Origin: Marivivens sp.
GTDB lineage: Bacteria > Pseudomonadota > Alphaproteobacteria > Rhodobacterales > Rhodobacteraceae
Direction of reading: 5' to 3'
Length of the DNA: 64,000 bases
Assembly (NCBI GenBank): GCA_024642115.1
Contig: JAHEBU010000001.1
Coordinates: forward strand, 1 to 64,000
A model generated the notes under the pieces. That model saw nothing but the letters and a program-made list of their open reading frames with translations. It did not search any database and had not been told where the DNA came from. The first letter of the stretch is position 1, and each line of letters begins with the position of its first letter. This document shows, piece by piece, positions 45,064 to 55,725 of the stretch. Made by a program: the position numbers and the translations under genes.

Positions 45064-46022
45064 TCCGAAAGGGTAGCAGCCCGAAACGGCTGGGGCGAGT
45101 CGGTGCGCAGCGCGATGATGACCCCCGCCACGGCGATCAGCCCCAGCCCCACAAGGCCCAGCGCATCCGGCACCTCGCCCCACAGGATGATCGCCCAGAC
45201 GGTGGCAAAGATCAGCAGCGTGTTTTCAAACACGGCGACCATGGTGCTGTCGGCCATCTGGTAGGCCCGGATCGACAGGCCCACGCCCACCAGTGACCCC
45301 AGCGCCTGCGCCACCGTCACTGCCCAGAACACCGGGCCAGGCGTGACCCAGCCACGCTGCACGAACCCGTCCGGCCCATCCGGCACCGGCAAAGGATGAA
45401 CTGCCAGACCGATCAGCCCCAGCGCGCCCCACACCATCATCAGGCCAAAGAACCAGCCCAACAACGTCAGCGTCCCTTCTTCGGCGCAATAGCGGCGGGT
45501 CACCATGTTGCCCAGCGCGTAGGTGGCCCCCGACACGACCGGCAGGATCGACAGCCATGTAAACGACCCTGTCTCGGGGCGCAGGGCCAGGATGATGCCG
45601 ACAAATCCCAGGATCACGGCAAAGATCCGGCGCGGCCCCACCCTTTCACCGAACAGACCCACCGAAAAGATCACCACCCAGATCGGGGCGGTGAACAGGC
45701 CCGCGACCGCTTGGGCGATGGGCATCAGACCCAGACAGCCGAAATAGATCACCATCGTCCCGGAATTGAGCAGGCTGCGCCCGATCACCCTGCCCCAATG
45801 CTTTGGCCGCACCGAAATTCCCCGCAGGGCGGCAAACGGGATCAGGACAGCCAGCGCCACCACCGCCCGCAGGAAATGGAACTCCCACAACCCGTGATCA
45901 ACGGCAATCAGCCGGATGAAGTTGTCGATCAGGCCAAACAGGCCCATCGCCCCCAGCACCAGAATGGCAGCCTTGGTGTTCGCGGATACCGGCACGTTGG
46001 CCCCTTCCCTCGTTTTGACCAT
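45060..46022 (-). CDS. EamA/DMT-superfamily transporter
   Basis: This 320-aa, ten-helix drug/metabolite transporter has two EamA repeats (about residues 15-145 and 165-300). The start at MVKTREGANVPVS is chosen because the in-frame region upstream overlaps the promoter and start of the divergent acyl-CoA synthetase. Substrates of such proteins range from amino acids to nucleotide sugars. It is coupled to the sulfotransferase, so it might export a sulfated product or import its precursor, which is inference. Confidence 0.9.
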   Translation of the reverse strand: MVKTREGANVPVSANTKAAILVLGAMGLFGLIDNFIRLIAVDHGLWEFHFLRAVVALAVLIPFAALRGISVRPKHWGRVIGRSLLNSGTMVIYFGCLGLMPIAQAVAGLFTAPIWVVIFSVGLFGERVGPRRIFAVILGFVGIILALRPETGSFTWLSILPVVSGATYALGNMVTRRYCAEEGTLTLLGWFFGLMMVWGALGLIGLAVHPLPVPDGPDGFVQRGWVTPGPVFWAVTVAQALGSLVGVGLSIRAYQMADSTMVAVFENTLLIFATVWAIILWGEVPDALGLVGLGLIAVAGVIIALRTDSPQPFRAATLSE

Positions 46023-46086
46023 TGTATGCGCCGGATTGGCGGCGCTACTCTGGTCCGGCAGCGACATTTGGCGGGGGGAGACTGAC

Positions 46087-47727
46087 ATGGGATGGCTGGC
46101 AGACGAGACCGGGCTGGACAAGGGACCTGCCAATTATGTGCCGCTGACCCCGCTCAGCTTTCTGGATCGGGCGGCAGGCGTATTCGCAGATCACCCCGCA
46201 CTGGTCTATGGCGACATCAGCCGCACCTATGCCCAGCACCACGAACGGGTCAGCCGCCTGGCCTCTGCGCTTGCCCGGGCCGGGATCAAACCGGGCGATG
46301 TGGTGGCGACGCTGCTGCCCAATGTCCCCGCCCAGGCCGAGGCGCATTTCGGCATCCCCGCGTGCGGGGCCGTGATCGGCACGATCAATATCCGGCTGGA
46401 TGCAGGGACAGTGACCTATATCCTCGACCACGGACAGACCAAGGCGGTTCTGGTCGACAGCGCCTTTGTCCCTCTGGCCGAGGCGGCCATCGCCGCGATG
46501 GAGGGGCCAAAGCCATTGGTGATCGAGGTGGCCGACCCGGTGGCGGGCGTGGCCGCAACGGGTAAGCACACGGAATACGAGGATTTTCTGGCAGGGGGTG
46601 ACCCAGCGGCGCCGTGGATCATGCCGCAGGACGAATGGGAAAGCCTCGCTCTGAACTACACATCGGGGACCACGGGACGGCCCAAAGGGGTCGTTTATCA
46701 TCACCGGGGGGCGTATCTGAATTGCATGGGGCAGGTCATCAGCTGGCGGATGGTCATGCACCCGCGATACCTGTGCATCGTGCCGCAGTTCCACTGCAAC
46801 GGATGGTGCCATGTGTGGATGATGCCCGCTGTGGGCGGAACGCTTTTTTGTGTGCGCGACGTCAGCGCCAAGGCGATCTTTGATGCCATTGCCGATCACA
46901 AGATCACCCATTTCGGCGGCGCGCCCATCGTCATGAACATGATCGTCAATGCGCCCGATACGGTCCGCCGACCCTTTGACCACATCGTTGATGCCTATTG
47001 CGCGGGGGCGCCGCCGGCGGCGGCGACTTTAGCCCGGATCGAACCGATGGGGTTCAACATCACGCAGGTGTACGGGATGACCGAAACCTATGGCCCCTCG
47101 GTCGAAAGCCTGTGGCTGGCGCGCTGGGATCATCTGGTGGGTGACGAACGGGCAGCGATCAAGTCACGCCAGGGGGTCGCCATGCCCTTCATGGAGCCGA
47201 TCGGCGTGGTAGACGGCTCCCTCGCCCCGGTGCCAAAGGATGCCAACCATCAGGGCGAAATCGTGTTTCGCGGCAACGGCGTGATGAAGGGCTATTACCG
47301 CAACCCCAAGGCGACGGCAGAGGCGTTCGGCGGCGGCTGGCTGCATTCCGGCGACATCGCCGTGCATCACCCCGACGGACATATCCAGATCGCCGACCGG
47401 GCCAAGGACATCATCATTTCAGGCGGTGAGAACATCAGCTCGGTCGAAGTCGAGGGGACATTGATGCGGCATCCGGCCGTAAGCCTATGCGCGATTGTGG
47501 CAATGCCGGATGAAAAATGGGGCGAGGTCCCCTGCGCCTTTGTCGAATTGCGTGACGGGCAAGAGGCGACCGAAGCCGACCTGATCGCCTTTGTCCGAAC
47601 CCATCTGGCCGGGTTCAAGACACCCAAAAAGGTCGTCTTTCAGGAGTTGCCCAAAACCTCGACCGGCAAGATCCAGAAATATGAACTTCGCACCGTCGCC
47701 CGGAATATGGCAGCCACGGTGGATTGA
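46087..47727 (+). CDS. AMP-forming acyl-CoA synthetase (546 aa, DmdB-like group)
   Basis: This adenylate-forming ligase has the phosphate loop LNYTSGTTGRPKGVVYHH, the QVYGMTETYGPS motif, WLHSGDIAVHHPDGHIQIADR, KDIIISGGENISS and the C-terminal lysine ELPKTSTGKIQKYELR. Its length and pattern fit the short/medium-chain acyl-CoA ligases that include methylmercaptopropionate-CoA ligase DmdB. DMSP-derived or branched acids are candidate substrates. It is divergent from the EamA gene with only 64 bp between. It starts at MGWLADETG behind GGGGGAGAC. Confidence 0.92.
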   Translation: MGWLADETGLDKGPANYVPLTPLSFLDRAAGVFADHPALVYGDISRTYAQHHERVSRLASALARAGIKPGDVVATLLPNVPAQAEAHFGIPACGAVIGTINIRLDAGTVTYILDHGQTKAVLVDSAFVPLAEAAIAAMEGPKPLVIEVADPVAGVAATGKHTEYEDFLAGGDPAAPWIMPQDEWESLALNYTSGTTGRPKGVVYHHRGAYLNCMGQVISWRMVMHPRYLCIVPQFHCNGWCHVWMMPAVGGTLFCVRDVSAKAIFDAIADHKITHFGGAPIVMNMIVNAPDTVRRPFDHIVDAYCAGAPPAAATLARIEPMGFNITQVYGMTETYGPSVESLWLARWDHLVGDERAAIKSRQGVAMPFMEPIGVVDGSLAPVPKDANHQGEIVFRGNGVMKGYYRNPKATAEAFGGGWLHSGDIAVHHPDGHIQIADRAKDIIISGGENISSVEVEGTLMRHPAVSLCAIVAMPDEKWGEVPCAFVELRDGQEATEADLIAFVRTHLAGFKTPKKVVFQELPKTSTGKIQKYELRTVARNMAATVD

Positions 47728-47875
47728 AACCCACCGATGCAGGGACCCTTGCCCTTCACTTCACGATGACAACTCCGGCCGGAGGCTCCTGAACCCACTG
47801 CCGGGAGCCTCCGGCGGCGGTGTTTTCAGCACCGAAAAGCTGGGGCCTACTGTAAGGTGGGTCTTGACCCACCGC
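47714..47875. repeat. Repeat cluster: REP-like palindromes flanking dispersed repeat copy F
   Basis: Three elements lie in the 209-bp gap behind the acyl-CoA synthetase. First, ACGGTGGATTGAAACCCACC overlaps the end of the gene. Second, at 47754-47814, CTTCACTTCACGATGACAAC continues into a long inverted repeat GCCGGAGGCTCC / GGGAGCCTCCGGC, a diverged copy of the A/B repeat with a strong hairpin. Third, TAAGGTGGGTCTTGACCCACC at about 47852-47873 is a REP-like palindrome. No gene is seen here. Confidence 0.7.
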
Positions 47876-47936
47876 CCCCTGTCACCGCGACGGTCTGTCC
47901 CTTCCGCGGCGTCCCGCAGCGTGATAGGCGGACACC

Positions 47937-48278
47937 ATGCGCCGTCTGATCTCTCTTTGTGCCGTTCTTTTACTGGTCCTGACCGCCCAGCAGATGGCCA
48001 TGGCCCGGGGTCAGACCACTGACGTCACCGGGCAGGTCATCCTGTGCACCGGAAACGGGATCGTCACAGTCACGCTCGACGCGCAGGGAAAACCTGCCGG
48101 GCCCGCACATATCTGTCCCGACTGCGCCTTGTCGTTTGTGCTGGCGGTAGCCAACCCCGACCTGCCCGTTCACACGGACCTTGCCCGCCGCCTGACCTTT
48201 CCCTTTGCGCAGGTCAGCCTGCCTGCCGACCCTGTCGTCCCCGGCCCCGCTGCCCGCGACCCGCCTGTCGCTGTCTGA
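47937..48278 (+). CDS. Secreted CPDC-motif protein, probably copper-related
   Basis: This 113-aa exported protein has a signal peptide (MRRLISLCAVLLLVLTAQQMAMA) and two features seen in DUF2946-like or copper-associated proteins: an ILCTGNGIVTV segment and a CPDC motif (HICPDCALSFV). The downstream gene, 38 bp away, is a PCu(A)C copper chaperone, so a role in copper or cytochrome oxidase assembly is likely but inferred. The C-terminus is Pro/Ala-rich. Confidence 0.7.
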   Translation: MRRLISLCAVLLLVLTAQQMAMARGQTTDVTGQVILCTGNGIVTVTLDAQGKPAGPAHICPDCALSFVLAVANPDLPVHTDLARRLTFPFAQVSLPADPVVPGPAARDPPVAV

Positions 48279-48316
48279 ACCGACCCCATCAGACCTACCA
48301 ACGGACGGAGATAGTC

Positions 48317-48814
48317 ATGTCCTTCAAATCGCTCATGCTTGCGGCCATTGCTGCGCTTTTCACCACCTTTGGCCTTGCCCTGTCCGCCCATGCGGCACCC
48401 GGGATCGAGGTGCAAGAACCCTACGCCCTGCCCACCTTGGCCGGTCAATCCAGCGGGGCGGCCTTTATGGTCATCCGCAACACCGGCACCGCACCCGACC
48501 GCCTGCTGGATGTGCGCTCCGATGCGGCTGATCTGGTCCAGTTGCACACCCACAGCATGGACGCCAACGGCGTCATGAAGATGAGCCAGGTCAAGGACGG
48601 GTTCGACCTGCCCCCCGGCGGAGAACTGATCCTGCAACGCGGGGGCAACCACGTCATGATGATGGGCCTGCATGCGCCCCTTGCCCTTGGGCAGGACATC
48701 ACCGTCACACTGGTCTTTGAACTCGCGGGCGAGGTGACGGTCACCGTCCCCGTCGCCGAGAGCGGGATCGACGCCCCGATGGGCGGAACCGGCGTGGCGA
48801 TGCCTGCCAACTGA
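48317..48814 (+). CDS. PCu(A)C-type periplasmic copper chaperone
   Basis: This 165-aa exported protein has a signal peptide ending near SAHAAPGI. Its metal-binding residues follow the PCu(A)C pattern: LHTHSM (77-81), MKM (87-89) and NHVMMMG (111-117). It delivers Cu(I) to the CuA or CuB site of cytochrome oxidases. GGAGATAG precedes the start. It forms a pair with the CPDC protein upstream. Confidence 0.9.
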   Translation: MSFKSLMLAAIAALFTTFGLALSAHAAPGIEVQEPYALPTLAGQSSGAAFMVIRNTGTAPDRLLDVRSDAADLVQLHTHSMDANGVMKMSQVKDGFDLPPGGELILQRGGNHVMMMGLHAPLALGQDITVTLVFELAGEVTVTVPVAESGIDAPMGGTGVAMPAN

Positions 48815-48877
48815 CGGCTTGCGCTTGGGGGCGGGGATGGGCATCACCGGGGCGAAATCCCCAATCGGACCCCGCCC

Positions 48878-50035
48878 ATGACCGCCCTGCCCACGCCCAC
48901 CCGGCGCCTGCGCACACCCTTTGCCGCGGTGGCCGCCCTGTTCTTTTTCAACGGGGCGCTCTTTGGGGTGTGGGCCAGCCGCATCCCTGCGTTCACCGAA
49001 CGGCTGGGGATGTCGCCGGGCCTGCTGGGGACGGTCCTGCTGGCGATGGCGGTGGGGGCGATCCTGGCCTTTCCGGTGTCGGGGCGGATGACCGATGCAC
49101 GCGGTGCCGCCCCCTCCTCCGTGATCTTTGCGGGCGTGAACCTGATAGCCTTTCTCGCCCTGCCCTTTGCCGACAGCACGCTGATCCTTGCAGCGATCCT
49201 GTGCGCCTTTGGGGCCAGCCACGGAGCGATGGACGTGGCGATGAACGCCTTCGCGGCCGAAGTCGAACGCCATCTGGCCCGCCCGGTCATGTCGCTGTTT
49301 CACGCGGTCTGGAGCCTTGGGGCCGGGACCGGGGCGATGTCCGGGTATCTGGCGCTCAGGGCCGGGCTGGATCCGTTGGCCCATTTCTGGCTGGCCGCCC
49401 TTCTTCTGGTCGGGGGCGCCCTGCCTTTGGCCGTGTTGCCCTGGACCTCGCCCCGGACGATCACCGCAAAACGACCGGTCTTTGCGGTCCCGCACGGGGC
49501 GCTGTTGCTGGTGGGGCTGCTGGCCATTTCGTCCTCTATCGGCGAAGGGGCAATGGCCGACTGGTCGGCCCTGTTCCTGCGCGAGGCGGCAAAGGTGACC
49601 GAGGCGCGGGCGGCACTGGGCTATACCGTATTTGCGGTGGCCATGGTGGGAACACGACTGTTGGGGCACCGGATCGTGGGTGCGCTGGGGCCAGTGGGGG
49701 CCGCCCGGTTCAGCGGGACCTGCGCGCTGATCGGCGTGCTGACGGTGACGCTGGGGACTGGGTTGGCGGTCAAACTGCTGGGTTTTCTGGCATTCGGCCT
49801 TGGCTATGCTCTGATCGTGCCACTGGCCTTTTCACGGGCGGCCAATGACCCGGACACACCACAGGGACAGGCCATCGCGGCGGTCGCCACGCTCAGCTAC
49901 GGGGGCATCCTGATCGGGCCGCCGATGATCGGGTTCCTGGCCGAAGCGATCGGGCTGCGCGGGGCGTTCGGAATTCTGGGCATATTGGCGCTGGCCACGA
50001 TCAGCCTTGCCGGGCATCTGCGCCCGCCACGCTAG
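48878..50035 (+). CDS. MFS transporter (YbjJ-like)
   Basis: This 385-aa, twelve-helix major facilitator has the N-terminal motif FFFNGALFGVWASRIPAFTERL, the loop GRMTDARGAAP as motif A, and FGASHGAMDVAMNAFAAEVE, typical of the YbjJ-like branch of uncharacterised exporters. The second half starts at about residue 200. The substrate is unknown. It runs in the same direction as the copper pair, 63 bp behind it, and is convergent with the small lipoprotein gene. Confidence 0.9.
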   Translation: MTALPTPTRRLRTPFAAVAALFFFNGALFGVWASRIPAFTERLGMSPGLLGTVLLAMAVGAILAFPVSGRMTDARGAAPSSVIFAGVNLIAFLALPFADSTLILAAILCAFGASHGAMDVAMNAFAAEVERHLARPVMSLFHAVWSLGAGTGAMSGYLALRAGLDPLAHFWLAALLLVGGALPLAVLPWTSPRTITAKRPVFAVPHGALLLVGLLAISSSIGEGAMADWSALFLREAAKVTEARAALGYTVFAVAMVGTRLLGHRIVGALGPVGAARFSGTCALIGVLTVTLGTGLAVKLLGFLAFGLGYALIVPLAFSRAANDPDTPQGQAIAAVATLSYGGILIGPPMIGFLAEAIGLRGAFGILGILALATISLAGHLRPPR

Positions 50036-50038
50036 GGC

Positions 50039-50344
50039 TTAACTGCACATCAGTTCGGCACGGGCGGTAAAATCCTTGTAGCGGCGCCAGAACGCCTCGG
50101 AACTGGGGTTGTCGGACTGGCGCGTGTCCTGCGCCTTTTGCGGATCCTCGAAAAAGGCAGAGGCGCGGCGCTGGTCACTGGCGCTCAGCGACTGATTGGC
50201 GGCTTGCTGGACGCAGGAACACAACGACGGATTGGCGGCCGACCGACCGGCGGCCATGCAGGCCTTGCCTATATCGCCCGACACCCGCGCCCCGCCACAG
50301 GCAGCAAGGATGAACAAACCCGCGATTGCGAAAAACTTGCGCAT
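50039..50344 (-). CDS. Small lipoprotein, unknown function
   Basis: This 101-aa product has a lipoprotein signal MRKFFAIAGLFILAACGGA with the lipobox LAAC. The mature part has a conserved-looking CMAAGRSAANPSLCSCVQQAA with three Cys, FFEDPQKAQD and a terminal ELMCS. Homologues in Rhodobacterales are sometimes labelled arginine transporter, but nothing in the sequence supports that. It is a single gene, convergent with the MFS gene by three bases. Confidence 0.8.
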   Translation of the reverse strand: MRKFFAIAGLFILAACGGARVSGDIGKACMAAGRSAANPSLCSCVQQAANQSLSASDQRRASAFFEDPQKAQDTRQSDNPSSEAFWRRYKDFTARAELMCS

Positions 50345-50584
50345 GATGACTGCCCCGACCCTGTCCCGTACTTTACGCGGACCCCGGTTGTTCCGGTCTG
50401 CGGCCCGTTCTTGCCTTGCCCCGCACTATGCCCCAGCCCGGCCCGGCTGCGCAACCGGCGAGTGGCCGATCACGGGACTGTCAGGAAAGACCGGGATATC
50501 TTTGCACCCAATCAGGCAGGCCACCTTGCGGGGCGGGACCGGGCGCTTTACCTCAACCTGACCCGACCCAAGGCTGGTGCGCAC

Positions 50585-51208
50585 ATGCTTGATCTCCTCT
50601 CGTCCGAAAGCATGGCGGCCTTCTTTTCGGTCGTCATGATCGACTTGACGCTTGCGGGCGACAATGCGGTGGTGATCGGGCTTGCGGCGGCAGGGCTGCC
50701 TGCGGCGCAACGGACCAAAGCGATCCTGATCGGCATCGCGGCGGCGACAGTCCTGCGGATCGGGTTCGCCTCGGTCGCGGTCGAACTTTTGAACATCGTG
50801 GGCCTGCTGCTGGCGGGGGGCGTCCTGCTCCTCTGGGTGGCGTGGAAGATGTGGCAGGAACTGCGCGAACCGCCCGCCGATCTGGACGGCGACGGCGTGG
50901 CCGACAACGCGCCCAAGACGCTGCGACAGGCCGTGACGCAGATTGTCATAGCGGACGTGTCGATGTCGCTGGACAACGTGCTGGCGGTGGCCGGGGCGGC
51001 GCACGAACACCCCATCGTGCTGGTGTTCGGGCTTGCGCTGTCGATCTTCCTCATGGGGCTTTTGTCCGGGCTGATCGCCAAACTGCTGCACAAACATCGG
51101 TGGATCGCCTATATCGGCCTGCTCATCATCCTGATCGTCGCCCTGCGGATGGTGTGGGAGGGCGCCTGGGACGTGATCGACAACGTCCCCGACGGGGTGC
51201 TCGGGTAG
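50585..51208 (+). CDS. TerC-family integral membrane protein (YjbE type)
   Basis: This 207-aa protein has about seven helices and the two signature acidic segments DLTLAGDNAVVIGLAA (near 22) and VIADVSMSLDNVLAVAG (near 125). TerC-family proteins are linked to tellurite resistance and to manganese export. A charged loop (about 88-113) joins the two halves. The 240-bp region upstream contains no gene; I looked there for a yybP-ykoY manganese riboswitch and did not find its conserved sequence. Confidence 0.92.
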   Translation: MLDLLSSESMAAFFSVVMIDLTLAGDNAVVIGLAAAGLPAAQRTKAILIGIAAATVLRIGFASVAVELLNIVGLLLAGGVLLLWVAWKMWQELREPPADLDGDGVADNAPKTLRQAVTQIVIADVSMSLDNVLAVAGAAHEHPIVLVFGLALSIFLMGLLSGLIAKLLHKHRWIAYIGLLIILIVALRMVWEGAWDVIDNVPDGVLG

Positions 51209-51346
51209 GGGCGGTCAGGCGCGCCGAACAGATGTTCTGTTGGATGCCATAGGTCCCGGCGAGGGCAGAAAATGGTCTCGGTTTGGCCCGACCCCTGCCG
51301 GATTTGAACGACAACCTTGGGTAGAACTTTAGCCAAGGTGACTGTC

Positions 51347-52912
51347 ATGCGCATCTTTTTCATCATTGCCCTTTTTTGTGTCATTTCTTTGCCGGCGCAT
51401 GCTGCGATCAACCCCACAGCCCTGCGCGACCTCGCCTATGCTCATGATATCGACGGGGCCGAGGCCGCGATGGCCGAGGCGCAGGCCGAGACGATGGACG
51501 GCCAGCTCAGCGTCACCGATCTGCGGGCCCTCGTCACGGTCCTGAACGTCTCCCATCCGGACGTGGTGGATTTCGTCAATGACTGGCTGACAGCCTATCC
51601 GGCCTCGCCCTATGCCCAGACGATCCGGGCCCGCCAGATGTCCCGCGCGGCCTGGATGGTGCGGGGCAACGGGTCTGTCAGGCAAACTCATCCCTTGGCG
51701 ATCTCGACGTTTCATCAGACCATGGATGACGCGATGACGCTTGCCTTGCAGGCCTATGGAACGGACCCCGATTTCGTTCCGGCAAGCGACGCGATCTTTC
51801 GTCTGCAATTTGCCACCAATACGCTGTCGATTGAAGAGTATCTGGCGATCGTCGACCATGTCATGGCTGTCCGTCCAAGCCGTGAAACGATCAAAGAGGC
51901 CCTGAACGAGGCGATGCCGAAATGGGGCGGCATGGGCAGACCGTTGATCAACTACATTTGCGGGGCTCATGCCGACCAAGTCCCCAGCCTCGTTCGCTAT
52001 ACGCCCGACATCTGCATCGCTGAAAACATCGTGCGCTATCTCGATATTTCCGTTGATCCCGACTTTGTGGATCGGGTGCTGGACACCAGCAACCATCCCG
52101 CCCTCGACGAAGCGCGACGCGAACGCGCCCTGCGGCGCAAGACGGATGACGACCGGGCACTGCTTGCCGCCTACCTGTCGGACCCCGCCGTGCTGGATTA
52201 CGAGGTGGCAGATCGGGCCGCCCGCGCCGTGGGCCTTGGGCCCCAAACGGCCGAAATTCTCGACGCCCTCGACGCCCGCCTTCAGGCCGATGCCGAGGCG
52301 CGGTTGCTCGACGACCCCTTCAACCCAGACATCATCCTCGTGCTGACCCACAAATACCCGCCGATTTCGTCCTACACACAAAATTACGATGACCGGTATC
52401 GCCTGCTGTTGCGGCGGCTTGTCGTGGTCGAACCCTTCAACCCGGCGGCGTGGAAGTCGGTAACTTATGCTCTTCTGCCCGAGCGTTCGCCCCAAGATGT
52501 GGCCGACTTCGACCCCTATTTTGAAAATGCGATCTACTACGACAACCATTCCTTCAGTACGTTGTCCTACCTCCTGCTGGTCAAACTGGCGTATTACCGC
52601 GACTTCAACGAACTCTGGGACGGACCTGTCGCCGCATCCGACCTGCCGATGGGCGACGCCCAGTTGCAGGCCGACGTCGTCTGCCCCATCGCCCGCCTCT
52701 CGCGCCTGATCGCGCTGCGCTGCGAAGCGACAGGCACCGCCGAGGATTGCGCCGCACCGGTTGATGGCTTTGACTTCTACACCGACCTGCTGTCGCAGAT
52801 CGATATCCAGCGGATCTGCCCGATGATTAGCGCCGCCAACACCGAGGACCTGCTCTACAGCCCCGTCCCCATTGATCCCGGCCCGCTGACCATCGGGATG
52901 GCCAACCGCTGA
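51347..52912 (+). CDS. Large secreted protein of unknown function (521 aa)
   Basis: The protein has a signal peptide ([20 protein letters not shown]) and a long mature chain of helical character, with repeated Leu/Ala heptads and regions such as [23 protein letters not shown] that recall TPR or DUF4034-like repeats. Four Cys are found in the final third. I do not recognise the family. The start at the ATG at 51347 is chosen for the signal peptide; the in-frame TTG at 51317 would mask it. It is in the same direction as lepA, 88 bp upstream of it, with no evident functional tie. Confidence 0.75.
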   Translation: MRIFFIIALFCVISLPAHAAINPTALRDLAYAHDIDGAEAAMAEAQAETMDGQLSVTDLRALVTVLNVSHPDVVDFVNDWLTAYPASPYAQTIRARQMSRAAWMVRGNGSVRQTHPLAISTFHQTMDDAMTLALQAYGTDPDFVPASDAIFRLQFATNTLSIEEYLAIVDHVMAVRPSRETIKEALNEAMPKWGGMGRPLINYICGAHADQVPSLVRYTPDICIAENIVRYLDISVDPDFVDRVLDTSNHPALDEARRERALRRKTDDDRALLAAYLSDPAVLDYEVADRAARAVGLGPQTAEILDALDARLQADAEARLLDDPFNPDIILVLTHKYPPISSYTQNYDDRYRLLLRRLVVVEPFNPAAWKSVTYALLPERSPQDVADFDPYFENAIYYDNHSFSTLSYLLLVKLAYYRDFNELWDGPVAASDLPMGDAQLQADVVCPIARLSRLIALRCEATGTAEDCAAPVDGFDFYTDLLSQIDIQRICPMISAANTEDLLYSPVPIDPGPLTIGMANR

Positions 52913-53000
52913 GGGGCCGAAGGACGCCCCCACCCCCCTTGCAAAAACCCTCGTTTCCCGCCATTGCAGGCCACTGATCCCCGCATCACAGGCCGCCCGC

Positions 53001-54800
<1,800 letters not shown>

Positions 54801-55523
54801 ATGTCTGAGAAAGGATCACTCGACAATTTTTTCGATGCTGTTCGGCATAATCTAAGCGCACCGTCAAATACTGTTCCCGCATTTGTTCGCGTTTACGATA
54901 GAAGCCTTGATATCTTTTGCGATAATCTATCTAATCCAAAATATCTGGATGCCACAAAGTTATTGCTACAGAGCTTTGGTGGCTTAAGGTCAGCCCTGCT
55001 GTTGGCTCAGGCCGGAGCGACCAATTCTGTAAATGCTGTTTTGCGACAGGCAGTTGAGTCGGCTATGTACGCATATCTTTGTCGATTTGACGACAAGTTT
55101 CATTCGGCATTTTGCGCCACTGATCCAAGTGCAAAGCAGAAATCACTTCTGCGTTCATGGAAAGGTCGTCTTCGCGATAATCTCCAAGCTAAAGATCGCA
55201 AACTTTGGGAACTTTTCGAAGGAAATTACAATGATTGGATCGAGCTTGGTGCTCATCCCAGTCTCCTCTCTATTGAGAGCTTGATCAATTATATATTTGA
55301 AGATGGAACCAATGATGGTGAGTTGCGACTAAGTATCCTGACCGGCCAAGAGGAGCGAAATTACGCATATTTTTCCTATGGGAATGCGGCAATCATCTTT
55401 GGGCAGGTATTTCAATATATTTGGCCGAATCGTTATTTGTTGTTGAACGGATCTGGGAAAATGCAGGAAGCGGCTCTTTACTTTAATCATTGGATGGCTA
55501 GCGCCGATCTCTACAAGAAATAG
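54801..55523 (+). CDS. A+T-rich orphan gene abutting lepA, probably acquired
   Basis: This 240-aa predicted protein is helical with no signal peptide. Region LLLQSFGGLRSALLLAQAGA (about 55-74) followed by VNAVLRQAVESAMYAYLCRF resembles the helical cores of DUF5677/AbiV-like proteins, but that is impression only. Base composition is strikingly lower in G+C (about 40-45% by eye) than both neighbours, codons end in A/T, and A+T-rich DNA continues to about 55600. The ATG touches the lepA stop, so expression could be by reinitiation. Horizontal acquisition is the simplest reading. Function unknown. Confidence 0.75.
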   Translation: MSEKGSLDNFFDAVRHNLSAPSNTVPAFVRVYDRSLDIFCDNLSNPKYLDATKLLLQSFGGLRSALLLAQAGATNSVNAVLRQAVESAMYAYLCRFDDKFHSAFCATDPSAKQKSLLRSWKGRLRDNLQAKDRKLWELFEGNYNDWIELGAHPSLLSIESLINYIFEDGTNDGELRLSILTGQEERNYAYFSYGNAAIIFGQVFQYIWPNRYLLLNGSGKMQEAALYFNHWMASADLYKK

Positions 55524-55607
55524 TATTTTCCGGACATTTTATTAGTGTAAATAATTGCGATTGAGAAAAAAGGGCACATGTACGATTCAACGGTTTTGAC
55601 CTCGCCC

Positions 55608-55724
55608 TTACATCAAACTCCGCTTCCCCCGCAGCCAGTCCTCCAGCGACTGCTCCTGCCGCTTCCTCCACGGCGGGACGTGCCAAGTCATCAGCTTTTC
55701 CAGCGGTTTGAACCAGGAGCGAGC
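55608..55724 (-). pseudogene. Gene 3' fragment cut off by REP-like array
   Basis: The minus strand has an open stretch ending at a TAA (55608-55610) that reads WFKPLEKLMTWHVPPW then RKRQEQSLEDWLRGKRSL. Composition and residue pattern look like a real C-terminus, but its 5' part runs straight into the first palindrome of the array, so the gene is broken or its start lost. I do not recognise the family. Confidence 0.4.
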
Positions 55725-55725
55725 C

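Noticed and set aside
50345-50584. yybP-ykoY manganese riboswitch before the TerC gene
   Set aside because: TerC genes often carry it, but none of its conserved loop sequences could be found in this gap.
51228-51245. GAACAGATGTTC near 51.2 kb as a LexA-like operator
   Set aside because: It is an inverted and not a direct repeat, and the gene after it is a secreted protein with no link to DNA repair.
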